DNA from: Lawsonibacter sp. | Lineage (GTDB): Bacteria; Bacillota; Clostridia; Oscillospirales; Oscillospiraceae | Direction of reading: 5' to 3' | Assembly (NCBI GenBank): GCA_022798855.1 | Contig: JAAWNI010000167.1 | Location: 1-5,050 of the forward strand | DNA length: 5,050 nt | Shown: positions 1 through 4,930 of the stretch, one piece after another | How the letters are laid out: every line of letters begins with the position of its first letter | Numbering within the stretch: position 1 is the stretch's first letter | The notes under the pieces: model-generated | What the model was told of the DNA's origin: nothing | Seen by the model: only the letters and a program-made list of their open reading frames with translations | Database searches by the model: none | Translations under genes and position numbers: made by a program

Positions 1-715
1 CATGGTGGTCCACAGCCGGATGTCCTTCTTCTCCGACGCCCTGGGCCACTCCGCCTTTACCGGCATGGCCATCGGGGCCCTGTGCGGCTTCCACGAGCCC
101 ACCTGGGCGGCGGTGGCCTTCGCCATCCTCTTCGCCCTGCTGTTCAACCTGGTGAAGCGCCGCTCCGCCCTGGCCAGCGACACGGTGATCGGGGTGTTCT
201 CCTCCACCGCCGTGGCCCTGGGCATCTTTTTGTCCACCCTGGGGGGGCGGTCCTTTACCCGGTTCAACAGCCTGCTCATCGGCGACATCCTGTCGGTGGA
301 GCCATCTAAAATCGGCGTGCTGGCCCTGATCCTGCTGGCGGTGGTCCTGCTGTGGCTGGCCAGCTTCAACCAGCTGATGCTCTCCGCCGTCCACCCCGCC
401 CTGGCGGACAGCCGGGGGGTCCAGGTCTTCTGGCAGGAGGCGGTGTTCTCCATGGCCATCGCCGTGGTGGTTACCCTGTCCATGACCTGGGTGGGCCTGC
501 TGGTCATCAACTCCCTGCTGGTCCTCCCCGCCGCCGCCGCCCGGAATGTGGCCCGGAATATGCGGCAGTACCACCTGTTTTCCCTGCTGGGGGCCGTCCT
601 GGCCGGCATCGCAGGGCTGATGACCTCCTATTACGTGGGCGGCTCCGCCGGCGCCGCCATCACCCTGTATCTGGCGGTGTGGTTCGCCCTCACCTTCCTG
701 GGGCGGAAAAAGTAG
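1..715 (+). CDS. ABC-3 family metal ABC transporter permease (ZnuB/MntB-like), N-terminally cut by window edge
   Basis: Seen: the frame is open to the left edge and ends with TAG at 713-715, giving 237 residues. The first in-window ATG (position 2) is probably not the start, because this family is usually about 270-290 aa and carries a helix before the conserved segment that opens here. That segment, RMSFFSDALGHSAFTG (in-window residues 6-21), is the ABC-3 signature block. Hydrophobic stretches follow at roughly residues 34-50, 60-80, 103-123, 147-183, 190-208 and 215-235. Family knowledge: these proteins are the membrane pore of zinc, manganese or iron importers and work with an ABC ATPase and a surface metal-binding lipoprotein, expected upstream outside the window. 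The chain ends in a short basic tail (GRKK). The metal cannot be read from the permease alone. No gene follows for 261 nt, so it is probably the last gene of its operon. Confidence 0.9.
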   Translation, partial: MVVHSRMSFFSDALGHSAFTGMAIGALCGFHEPTWAAVAFAILFALLFNLVKRRSALASDTVIGVFSSTAVALGIFLSTLGGRSFTRFNSLLIGDILSVEPSKIGVLALILLAVVLLWLASFNQLMLSAVHPALADSRGVQVFWQEAVFSMAIAVVVTLSMTWVGLLVINSLLVLPAAAARNVARNMRQYHLFSLLGAVLAGIAGLMTSYYVGGSAGAAITLYLAVWFALTFLGRKK

Positions 716-804
716 GGGATTTGCCTTGATAAAATGCGCAGCAGGACGCCCCCAATCCCACGCCTGTCCCATAAATTTGGAGGGCATTGCGGGTACGGCA
801 TATA

Positions 805-830
805 GGGCAGGGGTTCTTCCCCTGCCTTTC
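805..830 (+). terminator. Candidate intrinsic terminator after the ABC permease
   Basis: GGCAGGGG (806-813) and CCCCTGCC (819-826) form a perfect 8-bp stem with a 5-nt loop (ttctt), extendable by a G-U pair (805/827) and followed by TTTCCTT. The stem is strong but the T tract is short and interrupted, and the hairpin lies about 90 nt after the permease stop. It could instead be a dispersed palindromic repeat. Confidence 0.45.
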
Positions 831-880
831 CTTGCCCCGCGTTTGGAGGGGTTCCTGAATTTGTGGGGCAAGCCCCTTTT
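831..880 (+). repeat. Nested, mutually exclusive inverted repeats upstream of the ligase promoter
   Basis: CTTGCCCC (831-838) is exactly complementary to GGGGCAAG (865-872), with up to three more pairs inside that include G-U. GGGG (865-868) can alternatively pair with CCCC (873-876) in a tight hairpin followed by TTTT (877-880), which looks like a small terminator. Both cannot form at once. A short direct repeat, TTTGGAGGG, occurs at 776-784 and 842-850. The stretch may be a second terminator or part of a repeated intergenic element; the function is not established. Confidence 0.35.
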
Positions 881-897
881 CCTCTTGACAAAGGGGC
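872..897 (+). promoter_or_regulatory. Inverted repeat spanning the -35 box of the ligase promoter (candidate operator)
   Basis: GCCCCTTT (872-879) and AAAGGGGC (890-897) are a perfect 8-bp inverted repeat with a 10-nt centre. Most of the -35 hexamer TTGACA (885-890) lies in the centre and its last base is the first base of the right arm, so a protein bound to this dyad would be expected to block or modulate RNA polymerase. The dyad is seen directly; its use as an operator is inference. Confidence 0.3.
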
Positions 898-913
898 GGG
901 AATACGCTACAAT
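885..913 (+). promoter_or_regulatory. Sigma-A type promoter for the acyl-CoA ligase gene
   Basis: The -35 box TTGACA (885-890) is a perfect consensus match. It is separated by exactly 17 bp from the -10 box TACAAT (908-913), which matches TATAAT at five of six positions. Transcription should start near 919-921, giving a 5' UTR of about 57 nt before the ATG at 977. This is the best promoter in the window and argues that the ligase is transcribed independently of the upstream permease. Confidence 0.8.
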
Positions 914-941
914 ACTTTAACAGTTGAAACCAATAAAGCAC

Positions 942-958
942 AACGGAGCACCTCCGTT
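942..958 (+). promoter_or_regulatory. 7-bp dyad in the ligase 5' UTR
   Basis: AACGGAG (942-948) and CTCCGTT (952-958) form a perfect inverted repeat with a 3-nt centre (cac). It lies just downstream of the predicted start of transcription and ends 6 nt before the ribosome binding site (AGG 964-966). It could be a repressor operator or an mRNA hairpin affecting stability or translation; the sequence does not decide between these. Confidence 0.4.
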
Positions 959-976
959 CAGAAAGGAACGAGCGCA

Positions 977-2611
977 ATGCCTATTACCGACCTGCTGGAA
1001 CGCAACAGCAAGCTGTACGGCGACGAGACTGCCCTGGTAGAGATCAACCCCGAGGACCAGGAGGCGCGGAGGGTCGCCTGGAAGGAATATGAACTGATCC
1101 AGCCCACCGCCGACATGCCTTACCGCCGGGAGATCACCTGGTCGATCTTTGACGAGAAGGCCAACCGGGTGGCCAACATGCTGCTGTCCTGGGGCATCCG
1201 CAAGGGGCAGAAGGTGGCAATCCTGCTGATGAACTGTCTGGAGTGGCTGCCCATCTACTTCGGCGTTTTGAAGACGGGCGCCATCGCCGTCCCCCTGAAC
1301 TTCCGCTATACATCCAGCGAGATCGACTACTGCCTGAAGCTGGCCGACGCCGACGTCCTCTTTTTCGGCCCGGAGTTCACCAGCCGGATGGAGGCCATCG
1401 TCCCCAAGCTCTCCAAGCATATGCTCCTCTTTTTCGTGGGCGAGGGCTGTCCGCTTTTCGCCGAGGAGTATTTGAAGGCCACCGCCAACTGCTCCAGCCG
1501 CCCCCCCAAGGTGCTGGTGGACGACGAGGACGAGGCGGCCATCTACTACTCCTCCGGAACCACCGGCTTCCCCAAGGCGATCCTGCTGAAACACACCGCC
1601 CTGATGCAGTCCGCCCGGATGGAGGCCATCCACCACGGGACCGCCCACGAGGACGTCTTCCTGTGCATTCCGCCCCTGTACCACACCGGCGCTAAAATGC
1701 ACTGGTTCGGCTCCCTCTTCACCGGCAGCAAGGCGGTGCTCCTCAAGGGCAGCTCCCCCGCGTCCATCTTCCAGGCGGCCAGCCAGGAGAAATGCACCAT
1801 CGTCTGGCTGCTGGTGCCCTGGGCTCAGGATATTTTAGCCGCGCTGGACAGAGGGGAGTTGAAAATTGAAGATTACCAGCTGTCCCAGTGGCGGCTGATG
1901 CACATTGGCGCCCAGCCGGTGCCCCCCTCCCTCATCAAGCACTGGCTGGAGTACTTCCCCGACCACAAGTACGACACCAACTATGGCCTGTCCGAGTGCA
2001 CCGGGCCAGGCTGCGTCCACCTGGGGCTGGAGAACGTCCATAAGGTGGGGGCCATCGGCGTCCCCGGCTACGGCTGGAAAATCAAAATTGTGGACGAGCA
2101 GAATGCCCCCGTCCAGCGGGGGGAGGTGGGCGAGCTGTGCGTCAAGGGCCCCGGCGTGATGGTGTGCTACTACCACAATCCGGAGGCCACCGCCGAGGTG
2201 CTGGAGAACGGCTGGCTCCACACCGGCGACATGGCCCGCCAGGACGAGGACGGCTTCATCTTCTTAGTGGACCGGAAAAAGGACGTCATCATCTCCGGCG
2301 GCGAGAACCTGTACCCTGTGCAGATCGAGGATTTCCTGACCGCCTACCCCAAGGTCCACGACGTGGCGGTGATCGGCCTGCCCGACAAGCGGCTGGGGGA
2401 GATGGCCGCCGCCATCATCCAGATCAAGGAGGGCATGACCTGCACCGAGAGCGAGATCAACCAGTTCTGCATGGATCTGCCCCGGTACAAGCGGCCCCGG
2501 AAGATTATTTTCGCCGACGTCCCCCGCAACCCCACCGGAAAAATCGAAAAGCCCAAGCTGCGGGAGCAGTACTGCGGCGTGCGCCTGGTGGAGGCACAGA
2601 ACCAGGGGTAA
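977..2611 (+). CDS. Acyl-CoA synthetase / AMP-dependent ligase (class I adenylate-forming enzyme), substrate unknown
   Basis: Family role: activates a carboxylic acid with ATP to an acyl-adenylate, then forms the CoA thioester in the cytoplasm. Seen: 544 aa, a normal full length. ATP-binding P-loop YSSGTTGFPK (191-200); NYGLSE (335-340), the A5 adenine-binding motif; GWLHTGD (412-418) with the ribose-binding Asp418; hinge motif DRKKDVIISGGEN (432-444); and NPTGK (518-522), where K522 is the expected catalytic lysine of the mobile C-terminal domain. All core motifs are intact. An Arg/Glu-rich segment at about residues 25-50 precedes the usual ITWxxFDxxANRVA start of the large domain. The ATG at 977 was chosen because AAAGGA (962-967) lies about 10 nt upstream; the frame continues back to a GTG at 863, but that would start inside the region upstream of the promoter. 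Promoter before and hairpin after suggest a single-gene unit. Fatty, aryl or carnitine-like acids are all possible substrates. Confidence 0.92.
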   Translation: MPITDLLERNSKLYGDETALVEINPEDQEARRVAWKEYELIQPTADMPYRREITWSIFDEKANRVANMLLSWGIRKGQKVAILLMNCLEWLPIYFGVLKTGAIAVPLNFRYTSSEIDYCLKLADADVLFFGPEFTSRMEAIVPKLSKHMLLFFVGEGCPLFAEEYLKATANCSSRPPKVLVDDEDEAAIYYSSGTTGFPKAILLKHTALMQSARMEAIHHGTAHEDVFLCIPPLYHTGAKMHWFGSLFTGSKAVLLKGSSPASIFQAASQEKCTIVWLLVPWAQDILAALDRGELKIEDYQLSQWRLMHIGAQPVPPSLIKHWLEYFPDHKYDTNYGLSECTGPGCVHLGLENVHKVGAIGVPGYGWKIKIVDEQNAPVQRGEVGELCVKGPGVMVCYYHNPEATAEVLENGWLHTGDMARQDEDGFIFLVDRKKDVIISGGENLYPVQIEDFLTAYPKVHDVAVIGLPDKRLGEMAAAIIQIKEGMTCTESEINQFCMDLPRYKRPRKIIFADVPRNPTGKIEKPKLREQYCGVRLVEAQNQG

Positions 2612-2650
2612 CGGCAGCCTCCTGTCTGATACTCTTAAAACACTTTATGT

Positions 2651-2694
2651 AAATACCTCCTGTTGCTCTGATTTGAAGCAACAGGAGGTATTTT
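2651..2694 (+). terminator. 17-bp perfect hairpin: ligase terminator and/or Shine-Dalgarno-sequestering switch
   Basis: AAATACCTCCTGTTGCT (2651-2667) is exactly complementary to AGCAACAGGAGGTATTT (2677-2693), with a 9-nt loop (2668-2676). The hairpin begins 39 nt after the ligase stop. An A-rich left base and a TATTTTAT tail make it a plausible, possibly bidirectional, intrinsic terminator, although the T run is only four bases. The 3' arm also contains AGGAGGT (2683-2689), a near-perfect ribosome binding site 6 nt before an ATG at 2695, while the 5' arm contains ACCTCCT, which mimics the 16S rRNA anti-Shine-Dalgarno. If read through, the fold would hide that ribosome binding site. Confidence 0.7.
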
Positions 2695-3015
2695 ATGATT
2701 GGGTATGGGGCTTATTTGATACATGGTGGAATGCCCGAGGGCGAAGAGATTTTTTCGCCAGACAAGGAAAATTTTTGCGGCCATACTGCCGCATGGCAAA
2801 AAAATTTGAAGCGGCATGGCGGTGGAGGGCTGTCCATGCCTCCCGGCCTGTTATGGGGGAAAATAGAAAATCCGGCGACGGCCGGCTGGAAAAACAAGAC
2901 AACGCAAAAAATATGGGCGTCTTCGGAGTGGTTTCAACAGATGGCTCAAATAATACACACAGGCGGTTTGAAGCGAGCGGTGCCGCGCTGTTTGGAGGAG
3001 GATATCCAAAAATGA
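2695..3015 (+). CDS. Unrecognised 106-codon ORF preceding the ZIP gene (coding status uncertain)
   Basis: I do not recognise this protein. For coding: it starts with ATG at 2695 behind AGGAGGT with ideal 6-nt spacing, and its TGA stop (3013-3015) overlaps the ATG of the ZIP gene (3012-3014) in an ATGA arrangement typical of translational coupling. Against coding: codon use differs from the neighbours, with several ATA codons and a mixed third position. The product is rich in Trp, Gly and Lys, with no evident domain, signal peptide or membrane segment. Short stems also crowd the DNA: GGCGAA/TTCGCC (2740-2745/2754-2759), GCGGC/GCCGC (2777-2781/2788-2792), GGCATGG/CCATGCC (2813-2819/2834-2840) and CCGGC/GCCGG (2872-2876/2881-2885). 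It may be a small cytoplasmic protein, a leader ORF whose translation opens the ZIP start, or a structured untranslated leader. Confidence 0.3.
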   Translation: MIGYGAYLIHGGMPEGEEIFSPDKENFCGHTAAWQKNLKRHGGGGLSMPPGLLWGKIENPATAGWKNKTTQKIWASSEWFQQMAQIIHTGGLKRAVPRCLEEDIQK

Positions 3016-3794
3016 TAAAAAACGTATTGATGGAACTGCTTCTTCCCTTTCTGGGCACATCCCTTGGGGCGGGGTGCGTATTTTTTCTGAAAGACGCTAT
3101 GAATCCGCTGATTCAGCGGGCCCTGACCGGCTTCGCGGCGGGGGTCATGGTGGCGGCTTCCGTCTGGAGCCTGCTGGTCCCCGCCATGGAGCAGGCGGCG
3201 GATATGGGCCGCTGGGCGTTCATCCCTGCGGTCGTGGGGTTTTGGCTGGGCATTCTGTTCCTGCTGGCGCTGGACAGGACGATCCCCCACCTGCACCAGA
3301 GCGGCGGTCCGCCGGAGGGACCTCATACCCAGCTGAGGCGGACCACCATGCTGGTGTTGGCCGTCACCCTCCACAACATTCCGGAGGGCATGGCGGTAGG
3401 CGTGGTGCTGGCGGGCTGGATGGCCGGGAATGGGGCGATCACGGCGGCGGCGACGCTGGCCCTGTCCATCGGCATTGCCATCCAGAATTTTCCGGAGGGC
3501 GCTGTCATCGCCATCCCCCTCCACGGGGAGGGCGTGGGAAAGAGCAGGGCATTTTTATATGGGGTTCTGTCCGGCGCGGCGGAACCGCTGGCGGCTGTGC
3601 TGGCCATCTGGGCGGCGGGGCTGATCCTGCCCGCCCTGCCCTATCTGCTCAGCTTCGCGGCAGGGGCCATGGTCTACGTGGTGGTGGAGGAGCTGATTCC
3701 GGAGTCCTCCGCCGGGAGGCACTCCAACCTGGGGACGCTGTTTTTCGCGGTGGGATTTACCATCATGCTTGCGCTGGATGTGGCGCTGGGGTAG
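3012..3794 (+). CDS. ZIP family divalent metal transporter (GufA-like)
   Basis: Family role: inner-membrane transporter moving Zn2+ or other divalent cations into the cytoplasm. Seen: 260 aa, the usual size for bacterial ZIP proteins, nearly all hydrophobic, with about eight predicted membrane segments. The metal-site motifs are present: HNIPEG (121-126) in the fourth helix and QNFPEG (158-163) in the fifth, then SGAAEP (187-192) and EELIPE (226-231). Having HNIPEG first and QNFPEG second fits the GufA branch better than E. coli ZupT. A His-containing loop (PHLHQ, 92-96, plus H105) between the third and fourth helices is the usual variable metal-binding loop. The ATG at 3012 was chosen because GGAGGAGG (2994-3001) lies 10 nt upstream and the protein then begins directly with the first helix; the frame runs open further upstream to about 2673, but that part has no transporter character. 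Its start overlaps the stop of the preceding small ORF. Confidence 0.92.
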   Translation: MIKNVLMELLLPFLGTSLGAGCVFFLKDAMNPLIQRALTGFAAGVMVAASVWSLLVPAMEQAADMGRWAFIPAVVGFWLGILFLLALDRTIPHLHQSGGPPEGPHTQLRRTTMLVLAVTLHNIPEGMAVGVVLAGWMAGNGAITAAATLALSIGIAIQNFPEGAVIAIPLHGEGVGKSRAFLYGVLSGAAEPLAAVLAIWAAGLILPALPYLLSFAAGAMVYVVVEELIPESSAGRHSNLGTLFFAVGFTIMLALDVALG

Positions 3795-3908
3795 GGCGCC
3801 CAACACCGCCAGAAGCTGGAAATATGGGAGGCGCCGTCGGTCCGTGGCGGCGTGAAAAATCGAACAATTGGCTGCGTTTGCCGGGGAAATTTCCGCAAAA
3901 AAGGCGAA

Positions 3909-3971
3909 TATTGGAAATTTATTCAAAATTTGTAGAAATTTCGTAGAAAAATAAAAGGAGAATTTCCAATA
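3909..3971. repeat. 11-bp inverted repeat in the A/T-rich region upstream of spo0A
   Basis: TATTGGAAATT (3909-3919) and AATTTCCAATA (3961-3971) are exact reverse complements separated by 41 nt. The spacer holds the two GTAGAAA copies. The pair may be two half-sites for a DNA-binding protein or the legs of a large mRNA loop if transcription starts further upstream. No T tract follows, so it is not a terminator. Confidence 0.45.
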
Positions 3972-3987
3972 AATTCCATAAAATGAC

Positions 3988-4016
3988 TTGCATATCCTGC
4001 GAACTTGTGATAAATT
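3988..4016 (+). promoter_or_regulatory. Candidate spo0A promoter
   Basis: TTGCAT (3988-3993) and TAAATT (4011-4016) are separated by 17 bp, with TGTGA just before the -10. Each hexamer is an imperfect sigma-A match, so the call is moderate. Transcription would start near 4022-4024, giving an 82-84-nt leader. In Bacillus, spo0A also has a sigma-H promoter; I see only a partial sigma-H -35 resemblance (AAAGGAGAA, near 3954-3962) with no -10 partner at the right distance. Confidence 0.4.
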
Positions 4017-4026
4017 GTATGCGGTA

Positions 4027-4033
4027 GGTCGAA
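4027..4033 (+). promoter_or_regulatory. Possible 0A box upstream of spo0A
   Basis: GGTCGAA matches the established Spo0A-binding heptamer TGTCGAA at six of seven positions. It lies just downstream of the candidate -10, overlapping the start of transcription, where binding would most likely repress. The DNA-binding helix of the encoded Spo0A is conserved, so autoregulation is plausible, but a 6/7 match of seven bases is weak evidence. Confidence 0.25.
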
Positions 4034-4105
4034 ATGAACCGGGCGAACACGAAGTCGGGAACTTTTGCCGGCCAAAACATCAATTTTAGCAAAGGAGTAA
4101 TGAAC

Positions 4106-4864
4106 ATGGAGGTTGTCAAACGGATTGTAGTGGCTGACACGGGTGCGGAATTCCGCGAAAACCTGGTACGAACGCTGACAAGCGACCCAGGTCTTCAGGT
4201 AATCGGCGAGACTGGGGATGGCCACGAGCTTCTGCGCGTGGTGCAGGAGCTCAAACCCGACGCTGTGGTGATGGAAATGGTCCTCACCGGCATCGACGGG
4301 CTGGACGTATTGGACGAGATGACAAAGCTGAGCGACAAGCCGCGGGTATTGATATTGTCCAGCTATATCAAGGGCGGCGTGGTTGACATGGCCGCGGCCA
4401 AGGGAGCGGACTTTTACATGACAAAGCCCTGCCGGCTGTCCTCCGTAGGCGAGCGGCTGAAACAGGTGATGTCCTCGGGCGCGGTGGAAGCGGAGCGCGG
4501 CAGCAGCCCCAGCTTGGAAAGCCAGGTGACGTCCATCATTCACGAGGTTGGCGTCCCGGCCCACATCAAAGGCTATCAATATCTGCGGGAAGCAATCATT
4601 ATCGCAGTCAGCGACATGGACGTGATCAACGCGGTGACTAAGGTGCTCTATCCGGAGATCGCGAAGCGCTTCGGCACCACAGCCAGCCGTGTGGAACGGG
4701 CGATCCGCCATGCCATTGAGGTAGCCTGGGACCGGGGCGACCTGGAAATTTTACAGAAATATTTTGGATACACCGTCTCCAACGCCAAGGGCAAGCCCAC
4801 CAACAGCGAGTTTATCGCCATGATCGCCGACCGGCTCCAGCTGGAGCGGAAAAAGACGCAGTAA
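4106..4864 (+). CDS. spo0A: Spo0A-family sporulation response regulator with an atypical receiver domain
   Basis: Family role: Spo0A is the DNA-binding master regulator of sporulation entry, normally activated by phosphorylation of a receiver Asp. Seen: 252 aa (B. subtilis Spo0A is 267). Receiver at about 1-122, short linker (about 123-136), C-terminal Spo0A DNA-binding domain at about 137-250 with TSIIHEVGVPAHIKGY (142-157), SRVERAIRHAIEVAW (194-208) and KPTNSEFIAM (230-239), nearly identical to Bacillus. The receiver departs from type. The acidic pair is D11-T12 instead of Asp-Asp. The phosphosite is E57 (codon GAA, 4274-4276) in VVMEMVLTGIDG, and the usual Pro four residues on is T61. S85, Y87 and K107 are retained. 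The start at 4106 is set by AAAGGAG (4091-4097), 8 nt upstream; an ATG at 4100 is too close, and one at 4034 lacks a good site. It may respond without phosphorylation, or be a second paralogue. The usual spoIVB neighbour is absent. Confidence 0.93.
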   Translation: MEVVKRIVVADTGAEFRENLVRTLTSDPGLQVIGETGDGHELLRVVQELKPDAVVMEMVLTGIDGLDVLDEMTKLSDKPRVLILSSYIKGGVVDMAAAKGADFYMTKPCRLSSVGERLKQVMSSGAVEAERGSSPSLESQVTSIIHEVGVPAHIKGYQYLREAIIIAVSDMDVINAVTKVLYPEIAKRFGTTASRVERAIRHAIEVAWDRGDLEILQKYFGYTVSNAKGKPTNSEFIAMIADRLQLERKKTQ

Positions 4865-4868
4865 CCCC

Positions 4869-4892
4869 GGCAAACTTCGCCCTTGCCTTTCC
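4869..4892 (+). terminator. Weak terminator-like hairpin after spo0A
   Basis: GGCAA (4869-4873) pairs with TTGCC (4883-4887) around a 9-nt loop, followed by TTTCC. The stem is only 5 bp and overlaps the -35 box of the next promoter. It is the only termination candidate directly after spo0A. Confidence 0.25.
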
Positions 4893-4911
4893 TTCTGGAA
4901 TCTGATATATT
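4883..4911 (+). promoter_or_regulatory. Extended -10 sigma-A promoter driving the right-edge RNA element
   Basis: TTGCCT (4883-4888) is 17 bp upstream of TATATT (4906-4911), which is preceded by TGA, giving the extended -10 form TGnTATATT. Transcription should start near 4917-4919, just before the structured element. No ORF with a ribosome binding site appears before the window ends, so at least 130 nt of leader or RNA would be made. Confidence 0.6.
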
Positions 4912-4930
4912 TTATAGTATAGTACGAGAA

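Larger units (their letters stand above)
3795..4105. other. 311-nt intergenic region between the ZIP gene and spo0A
   Basis: No gene is supported here. The first part (3795-3860) is GC-rich with weak dyads: GGCGCC occurs near 3795-3800 and again at 3830-3835, CCGCCA (3806-3811) can pair with TGGCGG (3845-3850), and CGCCG (3832-3836) with CGGCG (3848-3852). No T tract follows, so a ZIP terminator is possible but unconvincing. From about 3880 to 4020 the base composition becomes strongly A/T-rich, in contrast with the genes, as expected of a regulatory region. It begins with a palindrome, GGAAATTTCC, near 3884-3893. GTAGAAA occurs twice, at 3932-3938 and 3943-3949, 11 bp or one helical turn apart. 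Confidence 0.6.

Noticed and set aside
863..976. N-terminal extension of the ligase from a GTG at 863
   Set aside because: It would start upstream of the promoter boxes, has no ribosome binding site and adds residues without family character. The ATG at 977 has a good site.
917..1702. Long minus-strand open frame across the ligase gene
   Set aside because: It is antisense to a gene with all family motifs intact, shows low-complexity Gly/His/Val-rich composition typical of GC-rich shadows, and has no recognisable domain.
2971..2990. T-box-like string GAGCGGTGCCGCG upstream of the ZIP gene
   Set aside because: It differs from the T-box core (GGGTGGTACCGCG) at key positions, including the T needed to pair with the tRNA end. 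No terminator follows it, and the gene is not amino-acid related.
2673..3011. N-terminal extension of the ZIP protein by 113 residues
   Set aside because: Same frame, but it starts with a weak codon inside the hairpin loop and has no transporter features. The ATG at 3012 has a strong GGAGGAGG upstream and gives the normal family length.
3983..4027. 14-codon Cys-containing leader peptide frame upstream of spo0A
   Set aside because: The nearest Shine-Dalgarno-like AAAGGAG is about 22 nt away, and the frame overlaps the candidate promoter, so it would not be in the transcript.
4034..4105. Longer Spo0A start at ATG 4034 or 4100
   Set aside because: 4034 has no convincing ribosome binding site and adds 24 residues absent from the family. 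4100 is only 2 nt from AAAGGAG. 4106 fits both spacing and family alignment.
3923..4711. Long minus-strand open frame across spo0A
   Set aside because: It mirrors a highly conserved gene and has no start signal or domain of its own.
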